Part shown: positions 9,353 to 18,880 of the stretch, one piece after another | Layout: the number at the start of each line of letters is the position of its first letter | Position numbering within the stretch: the stretch's first letter is position 1 | NCBI GenBank assembly: GCA_963709525.1 | Contig: CAVPXB010000015.1 | Span: forward strand, 372,001 to 436,000 | Direction: 5' to 3' | Source of the DNA: CAIWHR01 sp963709525 | GTDB lineage: Bacteria; Pseudomonadota; Gammaproteobacteria; Burkholderiales; Casimicrobiaceae | Length of the DNA: 64,000 bases | The notes under the pieces: model-generated | The model's input: only the letters and a program-made list of their open reading frames with translations | What the model was told of the DNA's origin: nothing | Databases searched by the model: none | Made by a program: the position numbers and the translations under genes

Positions 9353-10535
9353 ATGCCCTCGTTTTCAGCGACCACCGGGGGCGACGCCGGCGCTTCGGCC
9401 AAGGTCCTTTCGGTCGGTGCTGTCGTCGCGCAGCGGGCGTGTTTCGACGCTCCGTTGCCGCTGGCCTGCGGCCGAGCGCTGCCCGCGTACGAGCTTGCCT
9501 TCGAGACCTACGGCAGGCTCAACGCCGAGCGCAGCAACGCGGTGCTCGTCTGCCACGCGCTCAACGCGTCGCATCACGTGGCCGGCCATTACGCGGGGGA
9601 TCCCGACAACATCGGGTGGTGGGACAACATGGTCGGGCCGGGCAAGCCGCTCGACACCGATCGCTTCTTCGTCGTCGGCGTCAACAATCTGGGCAGCTGC
9701 TTCGGCTCGACCGGACCGGCGTCGCTCAATCCGGCCACCGGCAAGGCATGGGGCGCCGATTTTCCGCTGGTGACCGTCGAGGATTGGGTCGATGCGCAGG
9801 CGCGGCTTGCCGACCGGCTGGGGATCGACAGTTTCGCCGCAGTGATGGGCGGCAGCCTGGGCGGCATGCAGGCGCTGTGCTGGGCGATCCGCTATCCGGC
9901 GCGCATCCGCCACGCGCTGGTGATCGCTGCCGCGCCCAATCTCTCGGCGCAGAACATCGCCTTCAACGAAGTGGCCCGGCAGGCGATCCTCACCGATCCG
10001 GATTTCCACGACGGGCACTTCGACGCCCAGGGCACCAAGCCGCGGCGCGGCCTGCGTGTGGCGCGAATGATCGGCCATATCACGTATCTGTCGGACGAGC
10101 AGATGGAGGAAAAATTCGGCCGCGAGTTGCGCGAGGGCCTCAAGTTCTCGTTCGCGCCCGAGTTCCAGATCGAGTCCTACCTTCGCCACCAGGGCGAGAA
10201 ATTCGCCGAGTACTACGACGCCAACACCTATCTGCGCATCACCAAGGCGCTCGACTACTTCGATCCGGCGCTGGCCACCGGTGGCGACCTGCAAGCGGGC
10301 GCTGGCGCCGGCACGCTGCCGCTTCCTGGTCATCGCTTTCACCACCGACTGGCGCTTTTCGCCCGCCCGCTCGCGCGAGATCGTCAAGGCGCTGGTCGAC
10401 AACGATCGCGCGGTCGCCTACGCCGAGATCGTCGCGCCGCACGGCCACGACGCGTTCCTGCTCGACAACGCGCAATACCTGGCGGTGGTCGGCGCGTATT
10501 TCGATCGCATCGCGGCGCAAATGGGGCCGGCATGA
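9353..10535 (+). CDS. metX: Homoserine O-acetyltransferase, with a one-base frameshift
   Basis: Makes O-acetyl- (or O-succinyl-) homoserine for methionine synthesis. The N-terminal three quarters (SVGAVVAQRACFDAPLPLAC to ITKALDYFDP) reads from ATG 9353 and contains the nucleophile VMGGSLGGMQAL. At about 10297-10299 (ggg, where gg is expected) the frame breaks; the rest continues in the +1 frame through FTTDWRF and HGHDAF to TGA 10533-10535. The Asp and His of the catalytic triad therefore lie beyond the break. Restoring one base gives an intact protein of about 394 aa, so an assembly or sequencing error is as likely as a real mutation. The stop overlaps the metW start. Confidence 0.9.
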
Positions 10536-11149
10536 GCGATGCGTATCAGCCCTCGGCCGCCGCGACGGCGGGCCGTGCCGACTTCGCCATCATCGCGCCG
10601 TGGATCACGCGCGGCGCGCGGGTGCTCGACCTGGGCTGCGGCGACGGCAGTCTGCTCGCCTGGCTCGAGCGGGAACGCGAGGCCACCGGTTACGGCATCG
10701 AGATCGATGACGCGGGCGTGCTCGCCTGCGTGAAGAACGGCATCAATGTGCTGCAGAGCGATCTCGAATCGGGCCTCGCCGGTTTCGCCGACGCGTCGTT
10801 CGATTGCGTGATCCTGTCGCAGACGCTGCAGGCGATGCGGCACACCGAGGGGATCGTGACGGAGATGCTGCGGGTCGGCCGCGACGCCATCGTCACCTTT
10901 CCCAATTTCGGGCATTGGACGCATCGGACGCAGATCCTGCGCGGACGAATGCCGGTGTCGAAGTCGCTGCCCTACCAGTGGTACGACACGCCGAACATCC
11001 ACCTTTGCACCGTCGCCGATTTCGACGTCTTTCTCGCTGTCCGCGGTTGCGTGGTCGAGAACCGCGTCGTGCTCGCCGGGGGGCGCGCGGTGTCGCTGCT
11101 GCCCAACCTGCGCGGGGAGCTCGCCATCTACCGCTTTCGTCGCGCCTGA
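10532..11149 (+). CDS. metW: Methionine biosynthesis protein MetW
   Basis: 205 aa. A small SAM-binding methyltransferase-like fold: motif I VLDLGCGDGSLLAWL, followed by LSQTLQAMRHTEGIV and the strongly conserved FPNFGHWTHRTQI and YQWYDTPNIHLCT. MetW partners MetX in bacteria that lack MetA. ATG 10532 overlaps the metX stop (ATGA), which implies translational coupling and marks the metX frame as formerly or actually intact. Confidence 0.95.
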   Translation: MSDAYQPSAAATAGRADFAIIAPWITRGARVLDLGCGDGSLLAWLEREREATGYGIEIDDAGVLACVKNGINVLQSDLESGLAGFADASFDCVILSQTLQAMRHTEGIVTEMLRVGRDAIVTFPNFGHWTHRTQILRGRMPVSKSLPYQWYDTPNIHLCTVADFDVFLAVRGCVVENRVVLAGGRAVSLLPNLRGELAIYRFRRA

Positions 11150-11154
11150 ACTGA

Positions 11155-12795
11155 TCAGTTATCGGGCACCGCCGGCTTCCGGGCGGGCGCCGCGTACCAC
11201 TGCTCCGGTGGAACGACGACCGCGCCTCCGGTCGGCTGCAGGACGAAGTGCGGCGACAGGATCTGCACGCCGTGCTCGTTGAACACGTCCTGGATGTTCT
11301 GGTGCAGCGCCGACAGGATCGGAACCCGCTCGCCCGGCCGGTCGGTGTTTGCAAGCAACTCGTACTCGACGTAGAAGTCGGACAGCGCGCGCTGGTAGAC
11401 GATCGGCGCGGGCTGCCGCCGCAGGCCCGGCGTCCGTTCGGCGGCGAGCGCCAGCATCGCGTGCACCTGCCGCCACGGCGCGTCGTAGCCGATCGTCACC
11501 TTGGTCGACAGCATCGTCCCGTGCGTGCCCGCGAGCTTCGAATAGTTTCGGATCCGGGTGGCGGTCAGTACCGAATTCGGGATCGTGATCTCCTCGTTGC
11601 GCATCGTGACGACCTTCGTCGCCAGCACGCCGACCTCCGTGACGACGCCTTCGACGTCGTCCACCACGACGAAGTCGCCCCGGCGCAGCGCCCGCGAGTA
11701 GACCAGCACCAGCCCGCCCATCATCTGATTGATGAGCCCGGTGGACCCCAGCGACACCATCACGCCGACCAGCACCGACAGGCCCTTGAAGGCCTCGCTG
11801 CCGGAGCCGGGAATGAACGGATAGGCAACGGCGACCGCGAATACCCAGACCAGGAACGTGACGATGCGGCGCGTCGCCGGCACCGTCTCGGGGTGAATGA
11901 AGCTGACGCTGGTACGCCCGCTCTGCACGCTGGCGAAGAACCGCCCGATGACCTCGACGACAGCGCCCGTCATGAACAGGATGACCGCGATGGTCGCGAT
12001 GCTGGGGGCCGCGCCGACGGTGCTGGCGACAAGACCGCTGCCAAGCATGCCGACGAAGCGGACAAGCTCGTGGCCGAGCGGCCGCGTCAACGGAAAGTTC
12101 TCGAACGCATAGATGAGCCAAGCGTAGCCCAGGATCAGCACCAGCGCAGTGCCGAGCAGCCTCAGCATCTTGGTCAGCAGCACGAACACGTACTGGCGCC
12201 ATTGTGGCGCGCCGGCCGAAGTGGCCGCGGCCAGCGCGTCCTGGCGCCGCGTGAGCCAGACGCGAAGCACCCGTCCGACGCGACGGAGCGTCCAGAGGAT
12301 CGCGCCGAAGAGCGCAGTGGCGACGGCCGCGTGCAGCAGCCCGTCCAGCAGGACCGGCCACCGGAGCGTGTCGCGCTTCGCCGCGAGCGCTTCGGCGAGC
12401 CGCGCCCGCGCGTCCTCGGCCACCAGGGCGAGCGTTGCCTTGTCCTCGGGATCGAGGTCCGCGGTCACGAGCGTGAACATGCGGTTGTCGCCGACGTAGA
12501 TCGAGACGCCGGAAAGTTCGCCGACCTTCACATCGAACGCCTTGACCGGCTGGTCCAGATCGGCGCCGTCGAGCGCCGCGATCCGTGCGCGCGTGCGTTC
12601 CGCCCGTACCGCCGGGTCGTACCCCAGCAGCGTCGCCCGGAATACCGTGATGTCGCGATTGGCGACCGTCAGCGTCGCTTCGATCGGCTTGGCGTCGGCA
12701 GCGGCGCCGGGGCTCGGGGTCGCGGCGACCGCCGGCGCCAGCGGCAGCGCGGCCAGAAGCAGCAGGAAGGCTATGCGAAGAATGGCGAACGACAT
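11155..12795 (-). CDS. MscS-family mechanosensitive channel
   Basis: 546 aa. A signal peptide (FLLLLAALPLAPAVAA) and a periplasmic domain of about 150 residues precede several membrane helices; the last, GVMVSLGSTGLINQMMGGLVLVY, is the MscS pore helix with its Gly/Ala packing. The beta domain RRGDFVVVDDVEGVVTEVGV and TIPNSVLTATRIRNYS follow, as in MscS/YnaI-type channels. Likely opens on hypo-osmotic shock. It converges on metW with a 5-bp gap. Confidence 0.9.
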   Translation of the reverse strand: MSFAILRIAFLLLLAALPLAPAVAATPSPGAAADAKPIEATLTVANRDITVFRATLLGYDPAVRAERTRARIAALDGADLDQPVKAFDVKVGELSGVSIYVGDNRMFTLVTADLDPEDKATLALVAEDARARLAEALAAKRDTLRWPVLLDGLLHAAVATALFGAILWTLRRVGRVLRVWLTRRQDALAAATSAGAPQWRQYVFVLLTKMLRLLGTALVLILGYAWLIYAFENFPLTRPLGHELVRFVGMLGSGLVASTVGAAPSIATIAVILFMTGAVVEVIGRFFASVQSGRTSVSFIHPETVPATRRIVTFLVWVFAVAVAYPFIPGSGSEAFKGLSVLVGVMVSLGSTGLINQMMGGLVLVYSRALRRGDFVVVDDVEGVVTEVGVLATKVVTMRNEEITIPNSVLTATRIRNYSKLAGTHGTMLSTKVTIGYDAPWRQVHAMLALAAERTPGLRRQPAPIVYQRALSDFYVEYELLANTDRPGERVPILSALHQNIQDVFNEHGVQILSPHFVLQPTGGAVVVPPEQWYAAPARKPAVPDN

Positions 12796-13362
12796 GTCGG
12801 AACTCTCGCTCAAGGTCGGTAGGCGCGCCTGGCGAGCCCTTAGCCGCGGGATCATCGTGGTGGCCTGCTTCGAGGTCGGCGAAAGTTCGGGCGGCGGAAG
12901 TCCCCGGGCGGTACGTGCCACGCTGCTCACGGCGCTCGCGGCGCCGTCGGCGACAACGACCAGGTATTTCAATCGCGCGATTGTGGTCGGGTCGGTAGTG
13001 CGGGTCAAGCGTCGAGTTCCGGCGGCAACGGGCCGCACCGTGCCCTTGTCGTTGCACTTTCGCGGGCGCCGACACCAGGTTTGCCGCGCGCGATAACGGA
13101 CGGCGGCCCAAAGTGGGGGGTCGCGGCAGGCGAGCTGCGCGAATGAGGCAGGCGGTGGTTATCGAGACATTCACCTCGGATTGGACGCCTGCAAGACAAG
13201 CAAGGATCACACCCGCCCGGGCCCGCCGCTGTCAACCCCGCGCATCCACGATCGGATCGGGTGCCGATATCTGCGAAGCAGAGCACTAGCGCGGCGTAGC
13301 ACAGGCGCGCGGACGTCGGCCGGGCGCGAGGTGAGGAGCCACCCGGCTATTGCAGAGGCTCC
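12796..13362. other. 567-bp intergenic region with a dispersed repeat
   Basis: No gene is supportable. The region upstream of the MscS gene is GC-rich; its right part (about 13146-13340) belongs to a dispersed repeat family whose best-conserved 30 bases (13260-13289) recur at 30930-30959, with weaker similarity to 37875-37912. Confidence 0.5.
13260..13289 (+). repeat. Dispersed repeat, copy 1 (30 bp identical to 30930-30959)
   Basis: Identical over 30 bases to 30930-30959, same strand. The core ctgcgaagcag is a small palindrome, flanked by gtgc and gcac. Downstream both copies continue with loosely similar gtcg/gcga-ggtgag..agccac sequence. Confidence 0.75.
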
Positions 13363-14034
13363 CTACTGGCCCACGTGCTCGCGCAGGAATGCGAGCGTGC
13401 GCTCGCGCGCGAGCTTCGCGGCTGCGGCGTCGAAGGACGCCCGCTCGTCGCAATTGAAACCGTGCCCGGCCGCGTAGGTGAACACCTGCACCGACGAATG
13501 CTCCGCCGCGAGCGCTTCCACGCCGTCAAGCGGAATATTCGGGTCGTGCTCGCCGAAGTGCCCCAGCACCGGGCAGTGCGGACGCTCGCCGACGGCATCG
13601 GGCATGCCGCCGCCGTAATAGGTGATCGCGCACGCGATTCCGCGTACGCGCGCGGCGGCGAACCACGCAATCAATCCGCCCCAGCAGTACCCGACCACAG
13701 CGACCTTGCCGGCGGCGGCCGCCACACTCTTCGCCGCCTCCACGTCGAGCAGCGCCGCCGCGGTGTCCGCGTGGCCGCGCATCTCGCGTCCGCGGGCGAT
13801 GTCGTCGGGCGTGTAGCCCCAGTCGACCCCTTTCTGGTAGCGATCGAAGAGCGCCGGCGCGACGACCAGATAGCCGTCCGCCGCGAAGCCATCGCAGACG
13901 CTACGGATATGGCGGTTCACGCCGAAGATCTCCTGGATGACCACGAGACCACCGCGACGCGGCTCGACCGGCTCCGCCCGATAGGCGGCGACCTTGGCTC
14001 CGTCCGCCGCCGTCAGTTCGATCCATGTGCCCAT
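13363..14034 (-). CDS. Dienelactone hydrolase family protein
   Basis: 223 aa alpha/beta-hydrolase. The nucleophile elbow is GYCWGG (Cys, as in true dienelactone hydrolases), with the family segment VVIQEIFGVNRHIRSVCDGF near residue 35 and the catalytic His in AGHGFNCD; the acid is within GEHDPNIP. Family members hydrolyse dienelactones in chlorocatechol pathways, but isolated copies act on unknown esters. Start MGTWIELTAADG gives the normal length; upstream open frame is rejected. Confidence 0.9.
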   Translation of the reverse strand: MGTWIELTAADGAKVAAYRAEPVEPRRGGLVVIQEIFGVNRHIRSVCDGFAADGYLVVAPALFDRYQKGVDWGYTPDDIARGREMRGHADTAAALLDVEAAKSVAAAAGKVAVVGYCWGGLIAWFAAARVRGIACAITYYGGGMPDAVGERPHCPVLGHFGEHDPNIPLDGVEALAAEHSSVQVFTYAAGHGFNCDERASFDAAAAKLARERTLAFLREHVGQ

Positions 14035-14308
14035 CGCCTGCCCTCCCCGTATGTTATCGGACGCATTATCGCATCCGGCGCCGGTACGCGAAACCGCCAC
14101 CCGAAGTGGGCGGCACGGGCGGCGGTTGAGTTGCTGGCGCCCAACTCAGCTCTGCACACTCGAATTGCTGCCTGCGTTCGCGTAGGCGATTTTGCGGTAC
14201 CGTGGCAAGCTTGCGACTGCAACGCGCGCAGGGCACGCGTTCTGCACGAATTTGTAAGGGCCTGACCCGCAGCACAGGTTCGGGAACCCGATCAAGGAGG
14301 CGCACGCG

Positions 14309-15001
14309 GTGAATGGGATATGGCTCGACCTGCCGTGGGTCCGCGAATTGGGACCCGATGCACTCGCCATGGCATTGAGCGCGCTGATGGTAGCGACCTA
14401 CTACTACCATCTGCGTGTCCGCGTAAGGCAGGATCCGACCTACTCCATCCATTTCGTCAACGAGGCCGCGCGCAGGCTGTGGGTGGAGCATGTCATGGCC
14501 CTCCCGTCGAAGGACGTCATGGCGGTGCAGACGCTGCGCAATTTCATCATGGTCGGCATCCTGATGGTCTCGACCGCGACCTTGCTGATCATCGGCACGC
14601 TCACTCTTTCCGGTCAGGCGGACAGCATCGCGCGCAGTTGGCACGCGATCAATGCCCGCGGCCTCCCGTCGGCGGAATTGTGGAGCGTCAAGGTGATGTG
14701 CCTGCTGGCCGATTTTCTGGTCGCGTTCTTCGCATTCACCATGGCCATTCGTCTTGCGAACCACGTGGTGTTCATGATCAACGTGCCCGAAGCGCTGCGA
14801 GAGGGGATTGGCGCCCTGGCGCCGACGGAGGTCGCGCGTCGCCTGAACCGCGCGGGCTACATGATGGCCGTCGGGATACGGTCGTTATTCTTCGCCGTAC
14901 CGCTGGTGTTCTGGCTCTTCGGTCCGATATTTCTGGTCGCGGCGACATTCGGCCTGCTCCTTGCGCTCTTCCGGCTGGATCGCAATCAGGTCACCATTTG
15001 A
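14309..15001 (+). CDS. DUF599 family membrane protein
   Basis: 230 aa from GTG 14309, preceded by a strong Shine-Dalgarno (aaggagg). Four hydrophobic helices: residues about 13-30, 75-95, 120-145 and 185-220. The RFVNEAARRLWVEHVM-like and TLRNFIMVGILMVSTATLLI segments are characteristic of DUF599 membrane proteins. Function unknown. It starts a group of membrane-protein genes (channel, DedA) on the opposite strand. Confidence 0.82.
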   Translation: MNGIWLDLPWVRELGPDALAMALSALMVATYYYHLRVRVRQDPTYSIHFVNEAARRLWVEHVMALPSKDVMAVQTLRNFIMVGILMVSTATLLIIGTLTLSGQADSIARSWHAINARGLPSAELWSVKVMCLLADFLVAFFAFTMAIRLANHVVFMINVPEALREGIGALAPTEVARRLNRAGYMMAVGIRSLFFAVPLVFWLFGPIFLVAATFGLLLALFRLDRNQVTI

Positions 15002-15024
15002 TCCTCGGCCCAAGCCGATAAGGC

Positions 15025-15606
15025 CTATTGCTCCACGCTGGCATTTCGTACGTCGACCCACAAACGCTCCATCGAAATATAGGTGTACGAGGCCGACCAG
15101 CCGATCAGTAGCAGCCCGTTGAGCGCCTCCATTCCTGCCAGCAAGCGAAGCGCTCCAGAGGGAACGATGTCGCCGTAGCCCAGCGATGTATAGGTTTCCG
15201 CCGAGAAGTACAGGAATGACGAGAACGTCGCACCGTCTGTCGTGCCCAGGTTGCCCGCGCCAAGAAAGTTCGCCAACACCCAGAACCCGACTGCGTAGAG
15301 GAGCATTTCCAGCGCATGGGCAAGGAATGCTCCGAGGATCACCACGACGAGCTTGGCGCGGGCGGGCAGGGCAATCTTTGGGAGTCCGCCGGTGAGCAGG
15401 CGCAACGCCTCGTAGTGAATGATGGTTGTCAGCAGAAGCAGCAGCAGGCAGAACACGCTAACTGAGAGCACTTCGATCTCCCAACAGATGGCGCGCAATC
15501 CGATTCCGCGCGGCCCTTGGTGGAGCGACGGTACGGCGAGGGTGCAACGCCTGAACGAGGGCCCGCCGTGATCCTGCACGCGGGGGCCAATCACCTCCGT
15601 CCGCAA
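15025..15606 (-). CDS. Two-helix potassium channel-like protein
   Basis: Up to 193 aa. Three hydrophobic stretches, VFCLLLLLLTTIIHY, VVVILGAFLAHALEMLLYAVG and MEALNGLLLIGWSASYTYI, with the selectivity-filter sequence TSLGYGDIVP before the last, as in bacterial 2-TM ion channels. The first 45 residues look non-membrane and may be untranslated; GTG at 15471 (VLSVSVFCLL) is a plausible true start. Converges with DUF599. Confidence 0.75.
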   Translation of the reverse strand: MRTEVIGPRVQDHGGPSFRRCTLAVPSLHQGPRGIGLRAICWEIEVLSVSVFCLLLLLLTTIIHYEALRLLTGGLPKIALPARAKLVVVILGAFLAHALEMLLYAVGFWVLANFLGAGNLGTTDGATFSSFLYFSAETYTSLGYGDIVPSGALRLLAGMEALNGLLLIGWSASYTYISMERLWVDVRNASVEQ

Positions 15607-15615
15607 CGCGCGGAA

Positions 15616-16224
15616 TCATTTCTGGTCCTTGTTTTTTTGGTCGCGAACGGGAATCGTTCCACGACCCGCCATTCTCTTGCTACGTATCAGGCGAACGATA
15701 GACCACCCGGATCCAGCGATCAGAATACCCGCCAGGACCGCTTCCTCTATCAGCTTGACGTCGTGTAGCAACCAATCCAACGCGTTGCCAAATTGATAGC
15801 CCAGACCAGAGATCAACGCGGCCCAAGCGATGGCGCCGATCACATTGAGTGCGGCAAACTTGACCGGGGACACACCGCGCGCTCCCATGATGATCGGCCC
15901 GGCCACGCGCAGACCATACAAGAAACGAATGCTCAAGATCAGCGGCGTGTGGTATCTGGCAAGCAAACGATCCACACGCGGGACCTGCCTTCTCAGCGCG
16001 GGAAATCGCACCATCAGGCGTTCGCCATACCGACGGCCTGCAAGAAAATAGAGTTGGTCCGCGAAGGTGCTCGCCATGAAGGCCACCAGAACGACAGCGG
16101 GCAGTTTCAGGAGGCCACGGTGCGCTGCAAAGCCCGCGAAGAGCAACACGGTTTCGCCTTCGAGAAAGGTGCCCGCGAAGACGGCCCAATAACCATACTG
16201 CTCGACAAGCGATGAAACGGTCAC
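15616..16224 (-). CDS. DedA family membrane protein
   Basis: 202 aa. Family hallmarks: an N-terminal re-entrant region (YGYWAVFAGTFLEGETVLLFAGFAA, with the acidic GE motif), SRF/IRFLYGLRVAGPIIMGARGVSPVKF and a C-terminal GYQFGNALDWLL. DedA proteins are inner-membrane proteins linked to lipid flipping and envelope stress. A basic tail (RGTIPVRDQKNKDQK) ends the protein. The next gene downstream starts 10 bp past its stop. Confidence 0.9.
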   Translation of the reverse strand: MTVSSLVEQYGYWAVFAGTFLEGETVLLFAGFAAHRGLLKLPAVVLVAFMASTFADQLYFLAGRRYGERLMVRFPALRRQVPRVDRLLARYHTPLILSIRFLYGLRVAGPIIMGARGVSPVKFAALNVIGAIAWAALISGLGYQFGNALDWLLHDVKLIEEAVLAGILIAGSGWSIVRLIRSKRMAGRGTIPVRDQKNKDQK

Positions 16225-16343
16225 GGTGGGTCACAGTGTGATTGTGAACACGGTCGAGGGTGGCCGTTGACGCACAACTGTCGGGCCTCCGGCCGCTGAA
16301 ACGCGTGCCGGAAGCCGCTGCGTCGGCAGGCCTGCGCTCTACC

Positions 16344-16640
16344 CTAGCTTACGCTGGCGATGATGTTGATGCTGAGTGCCAGCACAGCAATATTGAAGAC
16401 GAACGCCAGAAAGCTGTGAATAAGGGTGAGGTGGCGCATGCGCCGCGACGTGGCCGCAACGTCGGACACCTGGGACGTCATGCCGATCACGAGCGAATAA
16501 TACGCAAAGTCCACGTAGTCAGGCTGGCGCTCACCCGGAAATACGAGGGCTGTAGGCTCCGCGTCGTCCTGGTGCGCTCGATCGTAGTAACGTCGAGCGT
16601 AGTGAAACGCGAACACAGTCTGGATCAGCAGCCGGGATGA
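16344..16640 (-). pseudogene. DUF1345 membrane protein, C-terminal remnant
   Basis: Reads LISSRLLIQT then VFAFHYARRYYDRA, PDYVDFAYYSLVIGMTSQVS and the final helix LAFVFNIAVLALSINI. This is the C-terminal half of DUF1345 proteins (normally about 210 aa), with the conserved FAFHYA and DFxYxS...MTxQVSD motifs. The N-terminal helices are absent: upstream the frame merges into an unrelated gene end. Could still be translated from GTG 16616 as 90 aa, but I regard it as truncated. Confidence 0.6.
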
Positions 16641-16642
16641 TA

Positions 16643-16867
16643 TCAGCGACGCTGCCCGATCTGGCCGGCAGCTTCCATGCCTTCGAGCAACGCAGCGAAA
16701 TCGCCGCCCTTGACCCGGACGAGTTGGACGCCGCGGGGCGCCTCAAACAGGCCACGATCGAGCGGTCCGATCTTCACATCGCGGAAATTCATCAGCGTCC
16801 GACCGCGGCGGCCACGGCTCCGGCCCTCGCCAGCAAGGCGCGCGATGACACCCTGGTCGGTCGCTCA
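16643..16867 (-). pseudogene. Outer-membrane lipoprotein-sorting-like protein, C-terminal fragment
   Basis: A frame after an in-frame stop reads VIARLAGEGRSRG... TLMNFRDVKIGPLDRGLFEA, PRGVQLVRVKGGDF and ends GQIGQRR at TGA 16643-16645. The pattern NFRDVKIGPLD..LFEAPxG resembles the C-terminal end of LolA-like/DUF4412 proteins. No start or N-terminus is present. Low certainty on family, moderate on being a remnant coding sequence. Confidence 0.35.
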
Positions 16868-16998
16868 GACATGGCCGGTGAAGCTACTCCCCGGTCAGCG
16901 AACGACCATGCAGTTTGCCTTCGTGGCGCAGCGCCGAGTGGACTCTGGAAAACTGCAGCCGAACGGCCGAACTTCGAAAGACGGGGAACCGGCTTACT

Positions 16999-17622
16999 AT
17001 GCGGCGTATGAGTCGGTATCCCACCGCCGCACCGCCATCCGAATCCGTCAAGAGGATCTCGCGCGAGGAGATGGGCGAGTTGCCGATCCGGCGCTGGGAG
17101 GGTCCGGTGCACGTCGTCGCGGGGCATCCGGACCTCCAGCACGCGATGCAGGACATCTTGCAGGAAGGCGTAGTCGGCTTTGACACCGAGACACGGCCCG
17201 CCTTCAGGCCCGGCGAGAGTTACCTCACCTCTCTCGTGCAGTTCGCCACGGCGAGCGCTGTGTATCTCTTTCAGGCCCAGCAGCAGGACCTCTTCGGCTC
17301 GATGCGCGAGATCCTTTCGGCAGAGAAAATCATCAAGGTGGGCGTGTCGGTGGCCGACGATATGCGTAACCTGAAAAAGTTATGCGAGTTCGACGAAAGA
17401 TCGGTGGTGGATCTGGGCAAGGTTGCGGAGCGCCATGGCCTGAAGCAGACGGGCGTGCGGAATCTCGCCGGGATCTTTCTCGGTGCGCGCATCCCCAAGG
17501 GCGCGAAGACGACGAACTGGGCTGCGCGCCGCTTGACGCCGCAGCAGATCGCCTACGCGGCCACCGATGCCTGGGCGTGCCGCGAGTTGTATCTCCGCTT
17601 CAGGAAACTGGAAATGGTCTGA
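16999..17622 (+). CDS. RNase D-like 3'-5' exonuclease domain protein
   Basis: 207 aa (204 from ATG 17008). A stand-alone DEDD exonuclease domain: motif I VVGFDTETRPAF supplies the Asp/Glu pair, motif II VGVSVADDMRNLKKL the next Asp, and motif III AYAATDAWACRELY the DxxxY ending. Lacks the HRDC domains of RNase D, so it is the short family of uncharacterised exonucleases used on RNA or DNA ends. Confidence 0.88.
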   Translation: MRRMSRYPTAAPPSESVKRISREEMGELPIRRWEGPVHVVAGHPDLQHAMQDILQEGVVGFDTETRPAFRPGESYLTSLVQFATASAVYLFQAQQQDLFGSMREILSAEKIIKVGVSVADDMRNLKKLCEFDERSVVDLGKVAERHGLKQTGVRNLAGIFLGARIPKGAKTTNWAARRLTPQQIAYAATDAWACRELYLRFRKLEMV

Positions 17623-17857
17623 TCGCCGACTTGGTGACCAAGGCGCTGGCGCCCGTGCGCACCGAGATGACCCTGCCGGTCTGCGCTCGGCCCTTCTGCA
17701 TGATCGCGCGATGGCAACGGCAGGACCTTGCTTTGACGGGACGATCGGCGCGGTGATACCGTTCTCCCTGCCAAAGACGGTCGTTTGAATTTCCAATTCA
17801 CCACACAGGCTCACGCCCATGTGACAGGGGGCGCGTTGCACTGTCACCGGAGGCACC

Positions 17858-18418
17858 ATGTCAACAAGACTCGATTACTCCAAACTCTCCCTGATGGACG
17901 CCCTGGATCTCGCTTCTCTGATCGAGCTCGAAGCGTACAAGCGGTACACGCAATTCGCCGAACGACTCGGAAGCCGCGGCTCTGACGACGCCGGTGCGGT
18001 ATTCGAATCGATGGCCGTCAACGAGCATAAGCACGGCGAGCAGCTCGCCGAGCGCCGGCTCGCACTGTTTGGCGATGAACGCCCAAAGGTCAAGCTCGAC
18101 GACATCTTCGATGTGGAGGCCCCCGATTTCGGCGCGCCTAGCATGAACATGTCCCCGCTGAAGGCGTACCAGGTGGCGCTGTCCTCCGAGAAGAAGGCCT
18201 TCGCGTTCTACGACCAAGCCCTCCGCTACGTGAACCAGCCGGACGTCAAGGCGCTGTTCGGGGAACTGCGGGACGAAGAGGCCGAGCACGTTCGAATGGT
18301 CGAGGAGATCATCGCGAAATTGCCGCCATCGGCTGCGATCGACCTCGAGGACGAGGACGATTACCCGGACCAAGCCGAGAGCTGGCGCCAGAAAGTCAGA
18401 CAGGCGGACAAGTCTTAG
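17858..18418 (+). CDS. Ferritin-like (rubrerythrin-type) diiron protein
   Basis: 186 aa with a strong Shine-Dalgarno (ggaggcacc before ATG). A four-helix ferritin-like domain with paired ExxH iron ligands: IELEAYKRY, MAVNEHKHGEQL, SSEKKAFAFYDQALRY and LRDEEAEHVRMVEEII. No C-terminal rubredoxin Cys motif, so erythrin-type. Probably peroxide or iron related. C-terminus is acidic (EDEDDYPDQAE). Confidence 0.88.
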   Translation: MSTRLDYSKLSLMDALDLASLIELEAYKRYTQFAERLGSRGSDDAGAVFESMAVNEHKHGEQLAERRLALFGDERPKVKLDDIFDVEAPDFGAPSMNMSPLKAYQVALSSEKKAFAFYDQALRYVNQPDVKALFGELRDEEAEHVRMVEEIIAKLPPSAAIDLEDEDDYPDQAESWRQKVRQADKS

Positions 18419-18488
18419 CTCTGCTCGAATGGGCGGTCGTTCGGCCGGCACCGCAGTGCCCGGGCAGCGTACTGCTTGTCCAAACCGG

Positions 18489-18523
18489 AGCAGCCTGTCG
18501 GACTTAGGTCATCGTAGCGAGCC
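18489..18523 (+). repeat. Solo copy of a mobile-element-like end
   Basis: Thirty-five bases identical, in inverse orientation, to 29435-29469, the right end of a paired inverted-repeat element. It begins agcagcctgtcggacttagg. Here it stands alone, next to the toxin-antitoxin pair. Confidence 0.7.
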
Positions 18524-18601
18524 ATCCGTATCCACGCCGTCGACGGCCGGTTTGGCAACCACATGCGTCACACAACAAGACCTTAGCTGCCCCACGTTTT
18601 C

Positions 18602-18632
18602 GTGTTAGCATCAGTTGTGTACATCGTAACAC
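18602..18632. promoter_or_regulatory. Candidate autoregulatory operator of the toxin-antitoxin pair
   Basis: gtgtta..taacac repeats with an inner tgtgt..acaca dyad lie 10-40 bp upstream of the antitoxin start. Ribbon-helix-helix antitoxins usually bind such dyads to repress their own operon. Binding itself is inferred. Confidence 0.45.
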
Positions 18633-18643
18633 AAGGCTTGATG

Positions 18644-18880
18644 ATGGAAACTACGACACTGACCTTGCGCGTTCCGACGGAGATGAAGGAACAGCTCGAC
18701 AGACTAGCAAACGCGACCCACCGTTCAAAGTCCTACCTCGCTGGCGAAGCCATTCGGCAGTATCTTGAGCTTGAGGCATGGCAAATCGGTGAAATACAGC
18801 AGGCACTCAAGGAAGCGGATGCAAACGACTTCGCGTCCGATGATGAAGTCGATGCGGTGATGAGGAAGTATGCAGGTTAG
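18644..18880 (+). CDS. Ribbon-helix-helix antitoxin (CopG/ParD-like)
   Basis: 78 aa from ATG 18644 (ATG 18641 adjacent). The N-terminal TTTLTLRVPTEMKEQLDRLA is a ribbon-helix-helix DNA-binding domain, followed by the dimer helix HRSKSYLAGEAIRQYLE and an acidic toxin-binding tail. Paired with the ParE-like gene that overlaps its end by 11 bp. Neutralises the toxin and represses the operon. Confidence 0.88.
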   Translation: METTTLTLRVPTEMKEQLDRLANATHRSKSYLAGEAIRQYLELEAWQIGEIQQALKEADANDFASDDEVDAVMRKYAG

